NCBI GenBank assembly: GCA_018340375.1
Contig: JAFFJZ010000003.1
Coordinates: 51,925,006-51,989,005 of the forward strand
Direction: 5' to 3'
Length of the DNA: 64,000 nt
Origin: Gonatopus flavifemur
Taxonomy: Eukaryota; Arthropoda; Insecta; Hymenoptera; Dryinidae
In this document: positions 57,391-64,000 of the stretch, in pieces
Layout of the letters: each line of letters opens with the position of its first letter
Numbering within the stretch: the stretch's first letter is position 1
Made by a program: the position numbers and the translations under genes
Notes under the pieces: generated by a model
The model's input: only the letters and a program-made list of their open reading frames with translations
Database searches by the model: none
What the model was told of the DNA's origin: nothing

Positions 57391-57545
57391 ACCCAGGTAG
57401 CACACGCACGTTCTGAGAATGTTCTGAGAATATACGTTGAGGATATTCAAATATTCTATGGAGATTCTGATTATGTGCGAATATATCCTGCGCATATTCT
57501 CAGAATGTTCGAATGAGACTGTTTTAAATATTCTCAGAATATGAT
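57391..57545. repeat. Dispersed repeat starting ACCCAGGTAGCACACG
   Basis: It aligns with 2955-3115 and has the CCCARGTARCACA start of the family seen at 38746. It contains GTTCTGAGAATGTTCTGAGA. The matching right end was not located. Confidence 0.55.
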
Positions 57546-57619
57546 GCGACGAATATTGTGGGAATATTAGAGAAAAATGCTGTAAAATAAAAATTCCCGT
57601 CAATATAAACTTCTGCATG

Positions 57620-58863
57620 TGTACAAATTATAGTTTATATTTCGCGCCCTGTAGCTCGTTGTGCTAGCTATTTTATTTCGTGCAATCTCGGTCGCCTTCG
57701 TGTATGTTCAATCGGATTTCATCGCGTCGCCTCGCTTGTACTTCACTTATCTACGAGTCTTGGAAAAGAGAGCACGCGTGAGCGAGTAAAAAAGCCTTCC
57801 ATAATTATACTCAATTTAACGTGCAATGCGCGTTCGGAAGAGATTCTTGAAAAAATAAGGAATAAATTTCCGTATCAAGAAAAGACGCAATTGTTTTTAT
57901 GTCCATGGTCCTTCGAGCCGGATCATTTTCGGCTCAAGGCTTTTCGGTATCGCGTGTATTTCTCAAGTCAAAGCAAATTTTCGCAGTCTTGCCTTCAGAA
58001 TTCAAACAATATTCGCAAAGTGCAAGTTCAAACAATAGGATTCAATAATCCTGGATGAGAGGCAAACGGCGTACAAGTGACGATAGCTGTTTCATTCAGT
58101 TTGAAAGTGAATATTATTAATTTACACAATAGTGATAGCAATTACAACGTATCAACTTTTTGTTCGTTCCTTTATGAACGACGAGACATTACAAAGATTC
58201 GGCCGTATCAATTTTTCGTTCTTTCGGTTGTGAACGACGCCATCAACCCAAAAATTCTGACGTCTCAATTGTCCTGGTAAACGACGCCATAGTCACATAC
58301 GAAGGCAATCGAGAAGGAACGGCAACGAAGTCTCGAGGTCAGCCATTTTGGATTATGTTGACTACGTCATTCAAACAGAAGGAAGGAAGGCATCATCAAC
58401 AACGACCGATCTCCAAGCAACGTATCATACGTATCGACCATATTGTAAGTCTGTATCAACCAAAATATTTGTCTCATAACTATTCCAAGTTGGTTTGATT
58501 TTTTTGTTTTTCCTTTTAAATTGCTCCGTAGCTGTCATATACGGCAGTATAATCAGTTGTGTGGATCCTCTTCAATTCAAAAGCAAAAATGAATAATCAC
58601 ATTCATAATTAAATTGTTCAATACGATAAATATTCATTATACGAACTCAAATTGTTTTGTACATTATATTCAATTCCACGTATGTACACGCAAACACAAA
58701 TATAGATACACATGTATTAATCAATAAGAGCATTTAATATTGTTTAGCAACGCGAATGTCATATTTTCATTGAATAAGAAATACTCGCGTCCATGTAAAT
58801 TACGTCACAAGCAGATTCTTTTATATTCATAACGTAATTTAACGTAGTATATTTCGTGCCACC
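57620..58863 (+). other. Inferred 5' LTR and leader of the plus-strand BEL element
   Basis: This GC-richer, frame-poor stretch directly precedes the gag start and is the natural place for the 5' LTR and leader. The repeated words GAACGACG and the A/T-rich leader fit, but LTR edges and the primer-binding site cannot be set because the 3' LTR lies outside the window. Confidence 0.4.
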
Positions 58864-60150
58864 ATGGTAGATATAAACATTCTCAAGAATAAGAGGAAGG
58901 TTTTGAAGGGCTCTTGCACCCGAATGAGAACTTATATCGATTCACTAAAAGAGATAACGCCAGCTGTTTTGGCTGAAGTTATTGAACGGAAGCCTGAATT
59001 AGATGCATTTTGGGAGCAACATCAAGACATCCAGAATTCTATCGATGAGATTGAGACTAATGAAGACGATGAAGACAGAACGGTATTTGAGAATTTTTAT
59101 TATGCTTTGTCAGCCAGAATGCGTCTCATTATGGATGGGCCGGTTAGTGGTCTTAATCAAGGTGCCACCATGGGACCGTCTGCTTCCACTCTTGGTGGTC
59201 AAAGTTCGAATCAAAATCACGTGAGGTTGCCGAAAATTAGCATACTTACATTTTCTGGCAAATACGATGAGTAGTTACCATTTTGTGATGTTTTTGATTC
59301 GATCATACATCAAAACAACAGTCTAACGAAAATTCAAAAGTTTCAATATCTGTTGTCATCTTGGACTGGCGAGGCAGCTGGCGTTATCCACTCTTTAGAA
59401 TTGTCCGAAGCTAATTACGATCAAGCACTAAAGCTGTTAAGGCATAGATATGACAACAATCGTGTCATTGTTTACAATCATATAAGGGAAATATTTGAAT
59501 TACCCCAAATGCATAAAGAAAATTGTCAACAATTGAAAACAATAATAGATGGGGTTACTAAACATTTACGCGCTTCAAACTCATTGGGTAGACCCACAGA
59601 TGAGTGGGACGATCTGATTATTTTTATAGTAACCACTAAAATAGATTCAATAACAAACAAAGAGTGGCAGACCTCTGTTGAGGGAAATGAGTTACCCAGT
59701 CTAAATCAACTGGTAGAATTCATTACGAAAAAATGTCAGGCATTGGAGGTCATTAGCCATAAAGGCATATCAGAAATACGAGCTCCGATTTCCAATAATC
59801 AACAAATTGAGAAACAAATGAGTTCTCATGTAGCTACGATAAAAAACAAATGTATGTTTTGCAAGGGTGATCACGTTATCTATTATTGTCCAGAATTTTT
59901 AAAATTATCTAAATCTGCTCGATTGGCAGAAATACGTAAACGAAAATGTTTACAAATTGTCTACGTTCTAACGTTCTTTAGCAAATGCACTTCAGGAGTT
60001 CGTAAAAGTTGTAGAGAAAAGCACAATACGCTTTTGCACTTGGATTCAACACCTAGATCAGATATGGCTTCCAATGATGAACCCAATGAAAATGAAGTTA
60101 CTAGGGATTCAGGATCACTCGTTTCAGCACATGGCACATTATCTCAGTGC
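58864..60150 (+). pseudogene. BEL/Pao gag region
   Basis: ATG 58864 has a strong context (GCCACCATGG). The N-terminal part is helical and acidic (ALSARMRLIM near residue 82). After the stop at 59272 the frame continues with the conserved gag-like core (FDSIIHQN, KFQYLLSSWTGEA, YDQALKLLRHRYDN). It ends with a zinc-knuckle region at about 59850-60030 (CMFCKGDHVIYYC, then a partly scrambled second Cys cluster from compensating indels, then KHNTLLH). Gag would package the element's RNA. Inactive because of the stop. Confidence 0.8.
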
Positions 60151-60700
60151 AATTTTTCTTTATTATCAACTGCTCTCATTGACGTTTTCGATGTTGATGG
60201 TAAAAGAGTGATCGCTCGTGCATTGCTTGACCCTGGTTCTCAGGCTTCATTCGTGACTAATCGGTTATTTGAGCAACTAAAATTGCCCTCACAAGCTATA
60301 AATATATCAATATCGGGGATTAATCAAACGTCTTCTACAGCAAATCGAATTGCCAAAATCAAATTCCAATCTAGATTTACATCCTATGGGTCAACGTTAG
60401 ATTGCATTTTAACTGACGTCATCACAGATAAAATTCCCAATTTTTCAATTATTGAACATGGGTTCCGCTTTCCTAATGGAGTAAGATTAGCGGACCCACA
60501 GTTTCATATATCTTCAGAAGTAGATGTACTGATTGGAATAGATTTATTCTAGCAGCTGATATGCGTTGGCCAAATCAAGGCTACTGAGCACCAACCATTG
60601 TTACAAAAAACTTTATTGGGATGGATATTAGCCGGACGCATCAACGGCGTAACCAATAAAAATTGACAAATTAATAATTTCCTCATACAAACAAATTCAG
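60151..60700 (+). pseudogene. BEL/Pao protease region
   Basis: The aspartic protease motif is ARALLDPGSQASFVTNRL, with the catalytic D at 60229-60231 (DPGS form, usual in BEL/Pao). It is followed by the flap-like region and the conserved tail DVLIGIDLF. A stop at 60550 replaces the next, usually tryptophan, residue, and another stop follows at 60664. The protease would mature the Gag-Pol polyprotein. Confidence 0.8.
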
Positions 60701-61857
60701 ATAATTTGCATAATCAATCGGTAAAATTTTGGGAGTTAGATAGTCTTTCTAAGGATTGTAACAATTTCACAAAAAATGAACAGAAATGCGTGAATCATTT
60801 CTATGACACAGTTTCCCGTGACAAGGACGGTCGCGTCATAGTTAGGCTTCCCTTCAACCTTGATATTTTGTCACAAATTGGTGACTCAAAACAAATTGCA
60901 GTAAATCGTTTTAACAGACTAGAATCAAGACTGAATAAAAATCAAGCCCTAAAATAAAAGTATTCCAAGTTCATAAAGGGATATGAAGACTTGGGACAAA
61001 TGATCGAGATTGATGCAAGTGAACTAAATTGCTCATCTCCACATTTTTACTTACCCCATCATTGCGTGATCGAACCAGATAGCCAGACAATGAAATTACG
61101 CGTAGTCTTTGATGGTTCATGTAAAACCACCACGGATGTATCTATCAATGATGCATTATTAGTGGGTCCAATAATACAACAAGAATTATTTTCAATATTG
61201 TCTCGATTCAAAACGCATATCTTTGTATTTACAGCAGATATTACACAGATGTATCGACAAATAAGGGCCCACCCTTCAGATACCCGATTTCAACGCATGA
61301 TATGGCGCTATGATTCCCAAGATGAATTGAAAACTTATGAGCTACTGACTGTAACGTACGGTACAGCTTCGGCCTCTTATCTCTCTACACAATGTATGGC
61401 ACAATTGGCTAAGGAAGAGTACAATTCTTTTCCCATTGGATCACAGGTCGTTCAGCGCGATTTTTATCTCGATGACCTGCTAACAGGATGCGATTCTATT
61501 TCTGCCGCAAAGGAATCTCGCGATCAGGTTATAGAGCTGCTCGGCAAGGGGGGTTTTACTCTTGATAAATGGGCTTCTAACGAATTAGAAATCCTCAACT
61601 CCATTCACATGGCAGACAACAATCATGTGATCAATTTTGATAAAGACACAGATTCAAAAATTCTCGGTGTTTGTTGGAGTCCTCTGGACGACTGTTTCTC
61701 TTTTCAGATCGACATTAAGAGCCACAATTTTCCTATCACAAAGGGTATCATATTGTCTGATACAGCCAAGATATTTGATCCTCTTGGAATGCTGGCGCCC
61801 GTTGTGATAATTCCGAAGCTCATCATACAGGAGTCGTGGCAATTAGGGGATGATTGA
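60701..61857 (+). pseudogene. BEL/Pao reverse transcriptase
   Basis: It starts with the linker (VKFWELDSLSK) and a stop at 60955. It then contains YLPHHCVIEPDS, RVVFDGSCKT, the first catalytic aspartate in FTADITQMYRQI (about 61228), and the catalytic box YLDD at 61465-61476. Downstream are KWASNELEIL and ILSDTAKIFDPLGMLAPVVI. All recognisable polymerase motifs are present between stops at 60955 and 61855, so the palm domain itself is uninterrupted. Confidence 0.85.
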
Positions 61858-62565
61858 GATGCATCTGTTCCTCAACACATACATACGAGCTGGAACAAAT
61901 CCAGGTTTGAATTGAAATCCTTGAATTCACTAAAAATACCCCGATGCGTAAAATCAACGATATCTGATCCTGGTCTTGAGATTCATGGATTTTGCGATGC
62001 CAGTCAAATGGCTCACGGCGCATGTTTATATGTAAGATCAAAAACAGTCTCAGGGAACTTTCAGTCTAAGTTGCTTCGTTCCAAATCGCGAGTTGCTCCT
62101 CTAAAAATTCTTTCTATTCCGCGACTAGAGTTGTGCTCAGCATTACTACTGTCTCGATTGTTGAATGAAATCGGAGACTCCATAGATCTATCAAACCTTA
62201 ATATTCATTTATGGTCAGATTCCACAATTGTTTTGAATTGGTTGAAGACGTGTTCAAAAAAATTATCCGTATTCGTTGGCAATCGAGTTGCTGAAATACA
62301 GCGACTAACAGATTCAATTGAATGAGGACACGTTTGTTCTATTGATGATCCCGCTGATGCAATATCTCGGGGAATTGAACCTGCTGCATTACAAGAGTAT
62401 CAGTTGAGGTGGCGAAGCCCACCATGGCTAAGCGCGTCAAAGGAATTATGGTCACACTCTACGATTCCTTGTTTGACAACAGAACTACCTGAACTTCGAA
62501 AGGTTGTTGTAAATGTGACCCGCGTTAATGAGAATTTCATAATCAATTTATTGGAGCGCTATTAG
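61858..62565 (+). pseudogene. BEL/Pao RNase H region
   Basis: HGFCDASQMAHGACLYVRS holds the first catalytic aspartate, LSIPRLELCSALLL the glutamate, and LWSDSTIVLNWL the next aspartate. The stop at 62323 sits where a tryptophan is usual before the HVCSIDDPADAISRG motif. Another stop is at 62563. It is one frame with the reverse transcriptase. Confidence 0.82.
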
Positions 62566-64000
62566 GATTTAAATAAAATCATTCGTGCGGTAGCGTATTG
62601 GATACGATTTATCCAATTCATCAAGGATGAATCAAAACAAAATAAAAGATTGAGCGCTATTGATTGCAGTAAGGCATTATATGCTATATGCCGTTGCGTT
62701 CAGAGTATCGCATTTTTCAACGAAATTCAAGCAATATCTCGAAATGCTGATATAAGCAAGGATAGCAAACTGATAGCGTTATCACCCTTTTTAGATGATC
62801 AAAACTTATTGCGTGTGGGAGGTAGATTGAAAAAATCAAATCTAGACTATAATAGTGAACATCAAATATTGTTACCTAAGAATCATCGCTTGACTTATTT
62901 AATTATAGAAAATGAACATAAGCGTAACATGCACTCTGGTGTAAGATCTACAGTATATGCAGTCAGACAAAACTATTGGCCCTTATGCGTTGTGACCACT
63001 ACAAAAAAGATAATTCAAAATTGCGTCACATGCTTCAAATGCAGGCCTAATATATCTAGTGTTGAAATGGGTGATCTGCCTTCAGCCAGAATAGAGCCTT
63101 CTCGGCCTTTTGCGAATTGTGGCGTGGACTACGCTGGGCCGTTGCTAATAAAAGAAAGCAAGAGACGGAACGCAAGGCAAATCAAATCATATATTTCGAT
63201 ATTTGTATGCTTCTCTACTAAGGCAGTGCACATGGAATTGGTCACTGACTTGACTGCTGAGTCATTTTTGAGTACTCTAAAAAGGTTCATGGCTCGCAGA
63301 GGGAAACCAAATAATATTTATTCGGACAATGGCACTAATTTTGTGGGTGCTTCTCGAGAACTAGACGAATTATATCAACTTCTTCTCGATGAACAAGTGC
63401 AAAATAAAATAACCGATTTTCTATGTTAGTCCCAAGTTACTTGGCACTTGATTCCCCCCAACGCGCCTCATTATGGGGGCTTGTGGGAGTCAGCAGTTAG
63501 GTCGGCCAAAATTCATTTGCGACGCGTGACACGAAACACATTTTTAACATATGAAGAGATGTCAACTCTTTTGTATGAAATTGAGGCTATACTCAATTCC
63601 AGGTCTCTAACGCCTGTATCCGAGGATCCACACGACTTGAATTGTTTGACTCCTGGACATGTTTTGGTCGGTCAGGCACTAAATACATTTGCTCAACCTA
63701 CTTTATGCGGAATGAATGGAAACCGTTTGTCTCGTTGTCAATATGTCGAGCAGTTGCGACAGCACTTCTTAATTCAGAATATTTGAACAATCTGCAGCAG
63801 CGGAATAATGGCGTTCCAATAAAGGAGCATCATTGTGTGTAGGTCAAATTGTTTCAGTTGAAGCACAAGGTACGTCACCGCTTCAATGACTGATGGGTAG
63901 AGTTCAGGAAGTGCATGCTGGTGAGGATGGTTTGATAAGGACTGCTACTATTGAAATGCATGAAGGTTTACTTGTGAGACCTATTACTAAGCTCTGCATA
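62566..64000 (+). pseudogene. BEL/Pao integrase and C-terminal tail
   Basis: The zinc site (ENEHKRNMHSG … CVTCFKC) is followed by the catalytic core: D at 63127 (GVDYAGP), D at 63325 (YSDNGTNFVGA), and E at 63487 (YGGLWESAVRSAK). A stop at 63427 falls between the second D and the E. After about 63760 the frame shifts more than once (LNSEYLNNLQQRN and VGQIVSVEAQ are in different frames). The tail RTATIEMHEG … RPITKLC near 63940-64000 is the usual end of BEL pol. Confidence 0.85.

Larger units (their letters stand above)
58864..64000 (+). mobile_element. BEL/Pao retrotransposon, almost complete coding region, dead copy
   Basis: Gag, protease, reverse transcriptase, RNase H and integrase follow in BEL/Pao order in a single reading frame for 4.9 kb. 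The frame is cut by eight in-frame stops (59272, 60550, 60664, 60955, 61855, 62323, 62563, 63427). Apart from a compensated indel pair in the zinc-knuckle region, frameshifts appear only after about 63760. The window ends within the last part of pol, before any 3' LTR. The copy is unrelated in detail to the BEL element at 15.4-20.6 kb. Confidence 0.88.

Overview
This window looks like repeat-dense, AT-rich insect (arthropod) chromosomal DNA. I found no intact host gene, no rRNA gene, no intact tRNA and no prokaryotic signal. The assignment rests on content: mariner elements of the DD34D and DD41D types, BEL/Pao retrotransposons, an RNase H-bearing LINE remnant, a spliced two-gene element resembling animal CACTA/EnSpm transposons, and many small inverted-repeat elements. 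The order or species cannot be named from the sequence alone.

Layout. 0-4.7 kb: sparse DNA with small hairpin MITEs. 4.7-9.4 kb: a compound palindrome whose arms carry a 164-bp satellite arranged in a three-monomer higher-order repeat. 9.7-11.5 kb: a CCCTGGT-ended element filled with a 65-bp satellite. 11.5-15.4 kb: mariner debris and MITEs. 15.4-20.6 kb (minus strand): a 5'-truncated BEL/Pao element interrupted by a nearly complete DD41D mariner with an open 374-codon transposase frame. 21.2-25.7 kb: a CACTG-ended MITE, a young mariner broken by one extra G, and a 5'-truncated LINE. 26-29 kb: two tandem arrays and hairpins. 31 kb: a promoter-like segment with no open frame after it. 32.9-38.5 kb: three hairpin modules in a row that carry MITEs nested several levels deep. 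38.6-43.5 kb: elements nested inside one another around a decayed mariner. 43.5-45.5 kb: a second, broken DD41D element. 45.8-51.2 kb: the two-gene CACTA-like element. 51.2-55.1 kb: tandem and inverted repeats. 57.6-64 kb: a BEL/Pao element (plus strand) that runs off the window and is damaged mainly by in-frame stop codons.

The most unusual theme is a set of non-autonomous elements that begin CCC and end GGG (CCCTGGT, CCCTAGT, CCCARGTA, CCCTGACG) and are flanked by variable 2-bp target duplications (AA, TA, AG, CT, GT). One insertion is confirmed against an empty paralogous copy in this same window. Several of these elements have clusters of short motifs next to their ends. Such clusters are known in CACTA elements, where an accessory protein binds them. 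Some members have expanded motifs into satellites, and two contain a tRNA-like segment followed by a T run. CACTG-ended MITEs, also with 2-bp duplications, and the two-gene CACTA-like locus occur nearby, so one transposition system may be linked to satellite formation here. That link is inference.
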